From Paracoccus zhejiangensis (lineage in GTDB: Bacteria; Pseudomonadota; Alphaproteobacteria; Rhodobacterales; Rhodobacteraceae): a stretch of DNA of 64,000 nt. Under the pieces are notes generated by a model. The model had not been told where the DNA came from, ran no database searches, and was given only the letters and a program-made list of their open reading frames with translations. Below, piece by piece: positions 26,322 through 35,074 of the stretch. The stretch lies in the NCBI RefSeq assembly GCF_002847445.1, contig NZ_CP025430.1:1054001-1118000 (forward strand). Reading direction: 5' to 3'. Made by a program: the position numbers and the translations under genes. Each line of letters begins with the position of its first letter. The stretch's first letter is position 1.

Positions 26322-28430
26322 TTATCGCGTGCTGCCGCGCCGCCCCTCGGTCAGCCAGCCGGTCAGGATCAGCCCGGCGATCAGCAAAAGCCAGGCCCAT
26401 CCGGGCAGGATCGGACGCCGAGACAAGCCGGTGACGGTGGCCGCCTCGCGCGGGGTGACGCCGATCCAGCTGCCGGTGACGCCCTCGCCGCTGGCGGGCC
26501 GGCCCATGCGGACGGCACGCAGGTCGGGAATACCGTCCGAGAGGTGCATGACAGCGCCACCGGTGGCCTCGGACAAGGGCGCAAGCCGCGCCTCGCTGGC
26601 CACGGTTTCCTCGAATTCCTTCGGCGCCGAGGGGCCCAGCACGATCACGCGGGTGATTTCGCCATCGGTCAGGCGATAGAGCCCCGGCCCCGGCGCCTGC
26701 CAGTCGGCGGTCCAGCGGCCCGGCCCGGTCTCGGTCAGATCCACGCTGGTCTCGCTGCCATCGGGGCTGGTCAGGGTGATCGGCCCAGCAGTTTCGGCCA
26801 TGGTGCGGCGGGTGATGCGCAGGCCGAGGCCCGGCAACTGGTCGGCCAGCAGCGCCTCTTCCTCGAGATCGGGTTCCTTCATCGACCAATGGGCGATGCG
26901 GCGCAGCAGTTCCAGTTGCGGCCCGCCGCCCTCGAAGCCACGGCCCCAAAGCCAGACCTGATCGCTGGTCAGCATCGCCACCCGGCCCTCGTCCACCCGG
27001 TCCATGATCAAGAGCGGCTGGTCCTCCTCGCCGGTCATCACCACCTCGCCACGATCCGGCACCACCTCGGCCATGCGCAGCCAGCGGCCCCAGTCGCTGT
27101 CCGCGCGCGTCCCGTTCTCTGCCGGCGCGCCGGGCAGTCCGGCGGTGACCGGATGGCGGCGACCGGCCTCGGTCAGATGCGGACGGAAGGGCTGTTCGAT
27201 GATCCGCCCGGTCGGGCGCGCGGGCAGGATTTCGCCCAGGGGCGAGAGGTTCAGGCTTTCGACGCTGGCCATTTCCGGCCCGGCCGAGACAAGCACCGCG
27301 CCACCCTCGCGGACATAGCGGGCGACATTGCGGTAATAGTCGGGCGGCAGGATGCCTCGCACGCGGTAGCGGTCGAAGATGATCAGGTCGAAATCGTCGA
27401 TCCGTTCCAGGAACAGTTCGCGCGTGGGAAAGGCGATCAGCGACAGCTGGTTGACCGGCACGCCATCGGACTTGTCGGGCGGGCGCAGGATGGTGAAGTG
27501 GATCAGGTCCACCGCCGCGTCGGATTTGAGCAGATTCCGCCAGGTCCGCTCGCCGGCATGGGGTTCGCCCGAGATGAGCAGCACCCGCAGACGGTCACGG
27601 ACGCCGGTGATGGTGACGGCGCTGGCATTGTTGCGGTCGGTCAACTCGCCCGCGCCATCGCCGCCGGGCGCGTCAAATGCCAGTTGAATGACGTTCTGTC
27701 CGGCATGGTCAGGCGTCACCGGCAGTTCCAGCGACACACCGGGCGGCACCGCATAGACCTGTTCCGGACCGCCATCGAGGCTGATGCGCAGGTTGGTCGA
27801 CTGGCCGACAATGGCCTCGGGCACCGCGCCCTGATCCTCGATCCGCAGGCGGATGCGCACCTCCTCGCCCACCAGCCCGAAGGCCGGAGCCTCCTCGATC
27901 ACCAGCCGGCGGTCCCAATCCTCGGGGTTGCCGGTCAGCAGCGTGTGGACCGGCGCCGGGGCACCCGCCGGGATCATCGAGGGGTCATGCGCCTGGCCAT
28001 CGGTCACGCTGATCACACCGGCAATGCGGCTGTCGGGCTCGGCGGCGATGGCGCGGGTCAGCGCGGTGCCGATCAGGCTGCCATCGGGATCATCGCCCAC
28101 CGTCACCCGGCGCAGCTCGGTATTGGGCAGGTCCGAGATCTGCCGGGTCAGCGCCTCGATCGCCGCATCGGTCTGCGCCTCGCGCCCCGGCAGGGTCTGG
28201 CTGGCGCTGCGGTCATCCAGAAGGATCACGATATCCGACAGCCCGGCCCGCGCCCCGATCTCCAGCGCCGGACCGGCCAGCGCCGCCGCTGCCGCTAGCC
28301 CCGCCAGCCCGCGCCAGGCCCAGCCCTGCAGGCCCCGCCACAGCGCAAAACCTGCGATCAGCAGCGCCAGCGCCGCCAGCGCGTAGATCGCCCATAGGGG
28401 CAGCATCGGGTCAAAGCGCAGCGCGGTCAC
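26322..28430 (-). CDS. Large membrane protein of MoxR/DUF58/DUF4159 operon
   Basis: This is a 702-residue protein with hydrophobic segments near residues 11-30 and 37-58 and one at the C-terminus (LPGWAWLLLIAGLILTGWL). After the N-terminal helices, DIVILLDDRSAS resembles the start of a von Willebrand A-like fold, though the full metal site is not evident. The middle has RLRVLLISGEPHAGER and EGGAVLVSAGPEMAS, like class I glutamine amidotransferase folds seen in such proteins. It overlaps the upstream gene by 4 bases. Relatives are annotated only as membrane protein; the role is unknown. Confidence 0.7.
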   Translation of the reverse strand: MTALRFDPMLPLWAIYALAALALLIAGFALWRGLQGWAWRGLAGLAAAAALAGPALEIGARAGLSDIVILLDDRSASQTLPGREAQTDAAIEALTRQISDLPNTELRRVTVGDDPDGSLIGTALTRAIAAEPDSRIAGVISVTDGQAHDPSMIPAGAPAPVHTLLTGNPEDWDRRLVIEEAPAFGLVGEEVRIRLRIEDQGAVPEAIVGQSTNLRISLDGGPEQVYAVPPGVSLELPVTPDHAGQNVIQLAFDAPGGDGAGELTDRNNASAVTITGVRDRLRVLLISGEPHAGERTWRNLLKSDAAVDLIHFTILRPPDKSDGVPVNQLSLIAFPTRELFLERIDDFDLIIFDRYRVRGILPPDYYRNVARYVREGGAVLVSAGPEMASVESLNLSPLGEILPARPTGRIIEQPFRPHLTEAGRRHPVTAGLPGAPAENGTRADSDWGRWLRMAEVVPDRGEVVMTGEEDQPLLIMDRVDEGRVAMLTSDQVWLWGRGFEGGGPQLELLRRIAHWSMKEPDLEEEALLADQLPGLGLRITRRTMAETAGPITLTSPDGSETSVDLTETGPGRWTADWQAPGPGLYRLTDGEITRVIVLGPSAPKEFEETVASEARLAPLSEATGGAVMHLSDGIPDLRAVRMGRPASGEGVTGSWIGVTPREAATVTGLSRRPILPGWAWLLLIAGLILTGWLTEGRRGSTR

Positions 28431-31219
28431 GGCATCACCTCTTCGGCGCGCAGCCGTTCCAGCAGCGCCGGCACATGCACCTGGTCGGATTTGTAATTGC
28501 CGGTCAGCACATACATGATCAGGTTGATGCCAAAGCGGAAGGCCATCTCGCGCTGTTCCTCGCCCTCGTAACCGCGTCCAACCGGAAAGCGCGGCATTCC
28601 GGCCTCGTCCACCGCCCAGGCCTCGGCCCAGCTGTTCGCGCCGATGACCACCGGCGTGACGCCGTCATTCAGGTTGCGGAAGGGCACGCCCTCGGCCGCC
28701 TCGGCCCCGGCGGGCGGGGCCTCGACCCAGACGGTGCGGCCCGACCAGCGGCCGGGGAAATCCTCGAGCAGGTAGAAGGCGCGGGTCAGCACGTGATCCT
28801 CGGGCACCGGGGCCAGTGGTGGGATCTCCAGCGGCGCGGCGAGGGTCTGCAGCGTGGCACTCATGTCCGGGCCGCCAAGACCGGCCAGATCGCCGTCGCG
28901 GGTGTCGAAGAGGATCATCCCGCCCGAGCGCAGGAAATGGTTCAGCCGCAGATAGGCCATGGCCGAGGGCAAGGGCTGGCTGTCGGTCACCGGCCAGTAG
29001 AGAAAGGTCAGCATCGACAGGTCGTCGCTATCCAGATCGATCCCCACCGGCTCGCCCGGTTCGACCGAGCTGCGATAGAAAAGCGCGCGCGACAGGCCTT
29101 CGAGTCCCTGCTCGGATATTTGATCGACCTCGGCATCGCCGGTGATGACATAGGCCAGCGCCACCTCATTGGCGGCGCGCAGAAGCTCGGGATTGACGAT
29201 TTCTTCTGCTGGCGGGGTGGCTGGCGGGGTCTCTTGCGCCTGCACGCCGCCCTGCGGCAGCGCCAGCATCAGCGCCGCCAGCAGTCCCGCCGCCGCCATC
29301 CGCCGTCCACCCCGGCCCAGCATGGCCGAGCCGAGCGCATCGAGTGCCAAGAGCAGCGCCGCCGCCGCGATCAGCCAGCCGGTCAGGTCGCGCCCCGGCA
29401 CCTCGCCGGTGCTTTCAACCGTCGCGCCCGGCCAGTCGGCACGGGTCATCTCCGCCCCGGCATTCAGGGCCTGCCGCCGCTCGCCCGCCGCATAGATGCC
29501 GGCGGGCTGACCCGGCCCCGGCCCCTCGGCCAGATCCTCGGCGGCGACCGGGGCCAGATCGCCGGGCCCCTCGGCGGTTCCAAACCCGTCCAGAACCGAT
29601 TCCGGCGTCCAGAAGGGCTGTTCGCGGTCCTCGGTTGTCTGGTTGGCGGTGTCGCTGGTCCGCGCGGTGGCGACCAGCCGGTCCAGCATGGCGACGAAGA
29701 GGCCCGAGAGCGGCAGGTTCGACCAGTCGGCATTGGCGGTCACATGGACCAGCACCACCTGCCCCTGTCCCAGACCCGACCGGGTGATCAGCGGCGTGTT
29801 GTCCGACAGCGCGGCAATGGTGCGCTCGGCCAGTTCCGGCGCGGGCTGCGCCATCAGCTGCGCCCGGATCGCCACCTCTTCCGGTGCGGTCAGGCCCGAG
29901 AAAAGCCCATCGGCGGCAAAAGGTGCCAGCCCGCGCGGATCACCCCAGCTGAGCGCCCCGCCGATATCGCGCCCGCCCGGACGCAGGCGCACGGGCAAGA
30001 GCGGCTCCTCGGGCAGGTTTTCGTAAGCCGCCATGCGCGGCCCGGCGAAACGGATCAGCAAGCCGCCCGCGTCCACCCAGTCGGTCAGCGCCGGAACCTC
30101 GTCCTGCAGCAGCTGGTCGGCGAGGATGATGACATCGGGCGCGGAATCCAGCACATCGCCAAGCCCGCCCTCGACCAGATCGGTCGTCGGCGCCAGCGCC
30201 CGGCGCAGATAATGCAGCGGCGACAAGAGTTGCTGCCCCTCGGCGGAACGGTCGGAATCGCCCACCAGCCCGACCTTGTGGCGGCGCACCCGGTCATCGG
30301 CCAGCACCACCGCACCGGCATGGGTCTGGCCCTCGATCTGGAAGCGGGTGATGCGGTTGCGCAGTTCCGGCGGCAGGTCGATGGCGACGGGGCGCGTGAT
30401 CGCGCCACCCTCGCCCGTCACCGCCTCACCCGGGGTCAGCCGCGCCAGCTCGCGCGGGGTGCCCTGCGGGTCGGGGCCGATGGCGAGGATCGCCGGCGCC
30501 TCATCGTCAAAGCCGTGCAGCGTCAGCGAAGGCGTATCGCCCGCGTGCAGCGTCAGCGCGCGGAGGGGCTGAACCGGCGGCAGCACCGTCACCGGCCCGC
30601 GTGCGGTCAGTTCGGCCAGCCATGCGGCGCGGGTCGGATGATCGAGCCCGTCGCTGATCCAGAGCGTGTCCAGCGCCCCTTCGGGCTGGTCGGCCAAGGT
30701 GGCGGCAGGGTCTTCGGGCAGTCGGCTCGACCAGGGCGCAGGCAGCGCCGCGCGCATCCGCGCCTGCAACTCGGAGGCCGGGCTGAAGGCCAGCGCGCCG
30801 GTCTGCCGGCCATCCGCCATCAGCAAAGCCGCCGGACGGCCATCGCCCGCCGCATCCTGAAGCGCGCGCTCGGCCCGGGCCTGACGCTCGGCCCAGCCCG
30901 GCGCGGCAGACCATCCGGCATCCATGACGATGAGCAGCGGGCCATCACCCGTGGCGCGCAGCACCGGCTTCCAGACCGGCCCGGCAAAGGCAATGATCAG
31001 AAGCGCCATGGCCAGCAGCCGCAAAAGCAGCAGCCACCAGGGCGTGCGCCGCGCCACCGGCACCGGATCGCGCAGGCCCAGAAGCAGATCGACGCCGGGG
31101 AAATCCTGCAAGCGCGGCGCGGGCGGCATGGCGCGCAGGATGATCCAGAGGACCGGCAGCACCGCCAGTGCGGCGAGGATCCATGGGGTCGCAAAGCCGA
31201 GGGGGCCAAGGATCAGCAC
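28427..31219 (-). CDS. BatA-like N-terminus plus DUF4159 protein
   Basis: This is a 930-residue protein. The N-terminus (residues about 5-85) is a BatA-type double membrane segment with WILAALAVLPVLWIILRA and LLLLRLLAMALLIIAFAGP. A von Willebrand A-like stretch begins LLIVMDAGWSAAPGW, but it lacks the full DxSxS metal motif. A further hydrophobic region near residue 620 precedes a DUF4159 domain, with GGMILFDTRDGDLAG and RFPVGRGYEGEEQRE. DUF4159 proteins accompany MoxR ATPases and DUF58 proteins, as here. The DxSxS loss suggests a scaffold rather than a metal-dependent adhesion domain. It is 3 bases from the DUF58 gene. Confidence 0.78.
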   Translation of the reverse strand: MLILGPLGFATPWILAALAVLPVLWIILRAMPPAPRLQDFPGVDLLLGLRDPVPVARRTPWWLLLLRLLAMALLIIAFAGPVWKPVLRATGDGPLLIVMDAGWSAAPGWAERQARAERALQDAAGDGRPAALLMADGRQTGALAFSPASELQARMRAALPAPWSSRLPEDPAATLADQPEGALDTLWISDGLDHPTRAAWLAELTARGPVTVLPPVQPLRALTLHAGDTPSLTLHGFDDEAPAILAIGPDPQGTPRELARLTPGEAVTGEGGAITRPVAIDLPPELRNRITRFQIEGQTHAGAVVLADDRVRRHKVGLVGDSDRSAEGQQLLSPLHYLRRALAPTTDLVEGGLGDVLDSAPDVIILADQLLQDEVPALTDWVDAGGLLIRFAGPRMAAYENLPEEPLLPVRLRPGGRDIGGALSWGDPRGLAPFAADGLFSGLTAPEEVAIRAQLMAQPAPELAERTIAALSDNTPLITRSGLGQGQVVLVHVTANADWSNLPLSGLFVAMLDRLVATARTSDTANQTTEDREQPFWTPESVLDGFGTAEGPGDLAPVAAEDLAEGPGPGQPAGIYAAGERRQALNAGAEMTRADWPGATVESTGEVPGRDLTGWLIAAAALLLALDALGSAMLGRGGRRMAAAGLLAALMLALPQGGVQAQETPPATPPAEEIVNPELLRAANEVALAYVITGDAEVDQISEQGLEGLSRALFYRSSVEPGEPVGIDLDSDDLSMLTFLYWPVTDSQPLPSAMAYLRLNHFLRSGGMILFDTRDGDLAGLGGPDMSATLQTLAAPLEIPPLAPVPEDHVLTRAFYLLEDFPGRWSGRTVWVEAPPAGAEAAEGVPFRNLNDGVTPVVIGANSWAEAWAVDEAGMPRFPVGRGYEGEEQREMAFRFGINLIMYVLTGNYKSDQVHVPALLERLRAEEVMP

Positions 31220-31222
31220 CGA

Positions 31223-32088
31223 TCAGCCCCCCAGAACCTGATAGAGCCACATCAGCGCCGCCGCCGGCGGGGTCGCCGTGTCATGCGTGCCGAAATGCCA
31301 GCCGGCGCCTTGCGCGCCTCGGGTCAGCAGGTCGCGCCGTTCAGCCAGGCGCTCCAGATAGGCGGCGCGCAGGCCGGCCGCATCGCGGGTGTCATGGCTG
31401 ACGCGCCCGCTGACCGAGCGGAACAGCACCGCGCCGTCGAAGGGAAAGACCTCCTCGTCCGGGTCAAGCACCTGCAGAAGCGCACCCGAGACGCCAAGTG
31501 CAGCGGCGCGCGCGAGGTAGTCGCTGACCCAAGCAGGATCGCCGAGAAAATCGGAAATCAGCACCACCCGCTGATTGGGGCGCAGCGCCGTCAGCGGCGG
31601 CTGGTCGGCATCGGTGCCGGCCTCGGCCTGCAGCGCCAGACCCTGCGCCAGCCGGTCGGTCTGCAACCGGCCGGCGCGCGGCGGCTGGCCAGCCAGACCC
31701 ACCCGCTCGCCCCCGCGCAACAGCACCATGCCAAGCGCCAGAGCCAGCAGACGCGCGCGGTCGCGCTTGGTCGGGCGGCTGGCGGCGCCGCGATAGCCCA
31801 TGCCCTGCCCGGCGCTGGCCCAGATCACCGCGGCTTCCGCCGATTGCGCCTCGCGGTCGCGGACGAATTGTGCGTCAGAACGGGCGCTGCGGCGCCAGTC
31901 GATGCTGCGGGCGGTGTCGCCCTCGCGTGCGGGGCGGTATTGCCAGAAATCCTCGCCGGGCCCGCTGCGCCGCAGGCCATGCGCCCCCGGTGCGATCAGC
32001 GCGGCCAGCCGCTCGGCCGAGAGGACCAGCGCCGGCAGGCCGCCGGATTCGGCCTCGGCCCTTGCGCGAAGATCGGCGGCGTCCGTGC

Positions 32089-32092
<4 letters not shown>
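31223..32092 (-). CDS. DUF58 domain protein
   Basis: This is a 289-residue DUF58 protein, the usual partner of MoxR ATPases. The signature region is GPGEDFWQYRPAREGDTARS followed by IDWRRSAR. The C-terminal half has RVVLISDFLGDPAWV and resembles a von Willebrand A fold. The gene overlaps moxR by 4 bases. DUF58/MoxR pairs are thought to act in maturation or quality control of envelope or metal-protein complexes; the client here is unknown. Confidence 0.85.
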
Positions 32093-33096
<1,004 letters not shown>

Positions 33097-33159
33097 GACA
33101 ACGCCTCGTTTGTGCTTTAGACCGACCATAGATAACAGAAGTTCGGGCGACCATATCGA

Positions 33160-33732
33160 ATGGCAGATGAGACTGACAATCGCGTGAGCGCAAGTCCCAC
33201 TCCCGGCGCCCCAACCGCCGACGGGATCGCTGCCGCGGCCAGCAAGGCCGGCAAGAAGGGCCTGCCGCCGGTGCATCTGTGGAACCCGCCCTTCTGCGGC
33301 GATCTGGACATGCGCATCAAGGCCGACGGGACCTGGTTCTACCAGGGAACGCCGATCGGCCGACCCGCCATGGTGCGGCTGTTCTCGACCGTGCTGAAGC
33401 GCGAGGGTGACAAATTTTTCCTTGTCACCCCGGTTGAAAAGGTCGGCATCGTGGTCGACGACGCACCCTTCATCGCGATCGATGCCGAGATCCAGCCCGA
33501 CCGGATCACCTTCACCACCAATGTCGGCGACGAGGTGGTCGCGGATGCAGAAAACCCGATCATCCTGCGGGGCGATGCGCAGGAGCCGCGACCCTATGTG
33601 CATGTGCGCCGGGGGCTCGAGGCGCTGATCGACCGCAAGACCTTTTACCGGCTGGCGGCGGCGGCGGATGAGGGCCCCGAGGGCAAGGTGGGGGTGCGCT
33701 CATCTGGCCAGTTTTTCCCGCTCGAGTTCTAG
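33160..33732 (+). CDS. DUF1285 family protein
   Basis: This is a 190-residue soluble protein matching DUF1285. Typical stretches are PPVHLWNPPFCGDLDMRI, GTWFYQGTPIGRP, VRLFSTVLKREGD and FFLVTPVEKVGI. DUF1285 structures show small duplicated beta-sheet domains without a known activity. Being divergent from moxR is a common arrangement in relatives. The short Ala-rich N-terminus (residues 1-33) may be disordered, and a later start is possible. Confidence 0.82.
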   Translation: MADETDNRVSASPTPGAPTADGIAAAASKAGKKGLPPVHLWNPPFCGDLDMRIKADGTWFYQGTPIGRPAMVRLFSTVLKREGDKFFLVTPVEKVGIVVDDAPFIAIDAEIQPDRITFTTNVGDEVVADAENPIILRGDAQEPRPYVHVRRGLEALIDRKTFYRLAAAADEGPEGKVGVRSSGQFFPLEF

Positions 33733-33747
33733 GCTAATCCTGCCTGC

Positions 33748-34515
33748 ATGCTGAAATTCGCTGCCAACCTGACCATGCTCTTTACCGAGCGCCCGCTGCT
33801 GCAGCGCTTCGAGGCGGCGGCACAGGCCGGCTTTACCGGCGTCGAGGTCCTGTTCCCCTATGACCTTGCCGCCAAGGAGCTGGTCCAGGCCACACGCGCG
33901 AACGGGCTGCAATTCGTACTGCTGAACGCGCCGCCGCCCAGCTGGACGGGCGGCGCGCGCGGCTTTGCCGCCGATCCGGCGCTGGTCGACCGGTTCCGGG
34001 CCGATTTCGACCGCGCCCTGCGCTTTGGTCGGGCGCTGGCGACCGAGCATATCCATATCATGTCCGGCGTGGCCGAGGGGCCTGCGGCGCGCGAGACGCT
34101 GATCGCCAATCTTCAATGGGCCACGGCGCGCGCGCCCGAAACCAGCCTGACCATCGAGCCGCTGAACGGCGCCGACATGCCCGGCTATTTCCTCAATGAC
34201 TTCGACCTCGCGGCCGAGATCATCGCGGCGGTCGGTGCGCCCAACCTGGGGCTGCAATTCGACAGCTACCATGCCCACCGGATCACCGGCGACGTTGGCG
34301 CCTGCTGGCAGCGCCACCGCGCGCTAGTGCGCCATGTCCAGATCGGCGGCGCACCCACCCGCTGCGAGCCGGACAAGGGCGAGAACGACCATGCCGCATT
34401 CCTGAAGCAGCTGGTGGCGGACGGTTACACCGGATGGGTCAGTGCCGAATACAAGCCGACCGGGACAACCGAGGCGGGACTGGGCTGGCTCGGCAAGGCA
34501 AATCGGGGCCGTTGA
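33748..34515 (+). CDS. hyi: Hydroxypyruvate isomerase-like TIM-barrel protein
   Basis: This is a 255-residue protein of the Hyi/xylose-isomerase-like barrel family, which interconverts hydroxypyruvate and tartronate semialdehyde or acts on related sugars. It begins KFAANLTMLFTERPL and has FTGVEVLFPYDL. Metal-binding residues appear in LTIEPLNG (Glu), LQFDSYH (Asp, His), VQIGG and VSAEYKPTG (Glu). It sits 15 bases after DUF1285. Without glyoxylate carboligase or tartronate semialdehyde reductase nearby, the substrate remains open. Confidence 0.8.
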   Translation: MLKFAANLTMLFTERPLLQRFEAAAQAGFTGVEVLFPYDLAAKELVQATRANGLQFVLLNAPPPSWTGGARGFAADPALVDRFRADFDRALRFGRALATEHIHIMSGVAEGPAARETLIANLQWATARAPETSLTIEPLNGADMPGYFLNDFDLAAEIIAAVGAPNLGLQFDSYHAHRITGDVGACWQRHRALVRHVQIGGAPTRCEPDKGENDHAAFLKQLVADGYTGWVSAEYKPTGTTEAGLGWLGKANRGR

Positions 34516-34537
34516 CCGCTATTCCCTCAGCCTCTCG

Positions 34538-34563
34538 GGAACCATGCGCGTTTTCAATTCGTT
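34538..34563 (+). promoter_or_regulatory. EcfG-like (general stress sigma) promoter
   Basis: GGAAC (34538-34542) and CGTT (34560-34563) are separated by exactly 17 bases. This matches the alphaproteobacterial EcfG consensus GGAAC-N16/17-CGTT. The start would fall near 34570, leaving a leader of about 58 bases before the first small membrane gene. Confidence 0.55.
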
Positions 34564-34627
34564 GCATGACCAGAAAGGCGTCGGGCGCTGACCTGCCAGA
34601 CGTTGCAGCCATCAACGGAGGAAGCAG

Positions 34628-34696
34628 ATGCATTCCATCATCTATATCGTCGGTCTCGTCGTCGTCGTTCTGGCCGTCATCTCGTTCGTGTCGTAA
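34628..34696 (+). CDS. Small single-pass membrane protein, 22 residues (first of tandem pair)
   Basis: The frame encodes a 22-residue peptide that begins MHSIIYIVGLVVVVLAV and ends FVS. It is almost wholly hydrophobic, so one membrane helix is expected. A strong ribosome-binding site (GGAGGAAG, 34617-34624) stands before the ATG. The next gene encodes a near copy, and both share the flanking sequence AACCACGACCCGA at their 3' ends. An EcfG-like promoter lies upstream and a strong terminator after the pair. The family is not one I can name; expression is inferred from the signals. Confidence 0.7.
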   Translation: MHSIIYIVGLVVVVLAVISFVS

Positions 34697-34723
34697 CCAC
34701 GACCCGAACCAGGGGCAGCGCCT

Positions 34724-34798
34724 ATGAACTCGATCATCTACATCATCGGCCTCGTGGTCGTCGTGCTGTTCATCCTGTCCATGCTTGGACTGCGCTGA
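34724..34798 (+). CDS. Small single-pass membrane protein, 24 residues (second of tandem pair)
   Basis: The peptide begins MNSIIYIIGLVVVVLFI and ends GLR; it is 24 residues with one predicted membrane helix and a basic C-terminal end. Of the first 15 positions it differs from the upstream peptide at only two (His2/Asn and Val8/Ile), while third codon positions have drifted. That is the pattern of selection on protein sequence. CAGGGGCAG before the ATG could bind the ribosome. The two genes are 27 bases apart and likely arose by tandem duplication of a unit of about 100 bases. Confidence 0.7.
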   Translation: MNSIIYIIGLVVVVLFILSMLGLR

Positions 34799-34826
34799 AC
34801 CACGACCCGACCAAGGCAACAGCGAT

Positions 34827-34862
34827 GCGCGGCCCTGCCACTGGCGGGGCCGCGCTTCCATT
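34827..34862 (+). terminator. Terminator after the small membrane protein pair
   Basis: GCGCGGCCCTGCC (34827-34839) pairs with GGCGGGGCCGCGC (34843-34855) around a 3-base loop, giving a 13-bp stem with one T-G pair. TTCCATTT follows. The stem is strong but the T tract is interrupted. Confidence 0.6.
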
Positions 34863-35074
34863 TGTGGCCCCGGCCCATCGGCCGAAGTGACCTGACGGCC
34901 TCGATCACGGGCCTTGCCAAGCCGTGCGATCAGCGCCATATGCCCGTCACTCTCTCGCGAAGAAACAGCGTCGGGGCGGCCGGTTCCGGCCTGCCTTCTG
35001 GCCTGTGAATTTCGATCTGGCTTTTCCCTGCCCAATTCGCTAGGGCGGCCCCGCATACTAAAGGACGCGCCCCA

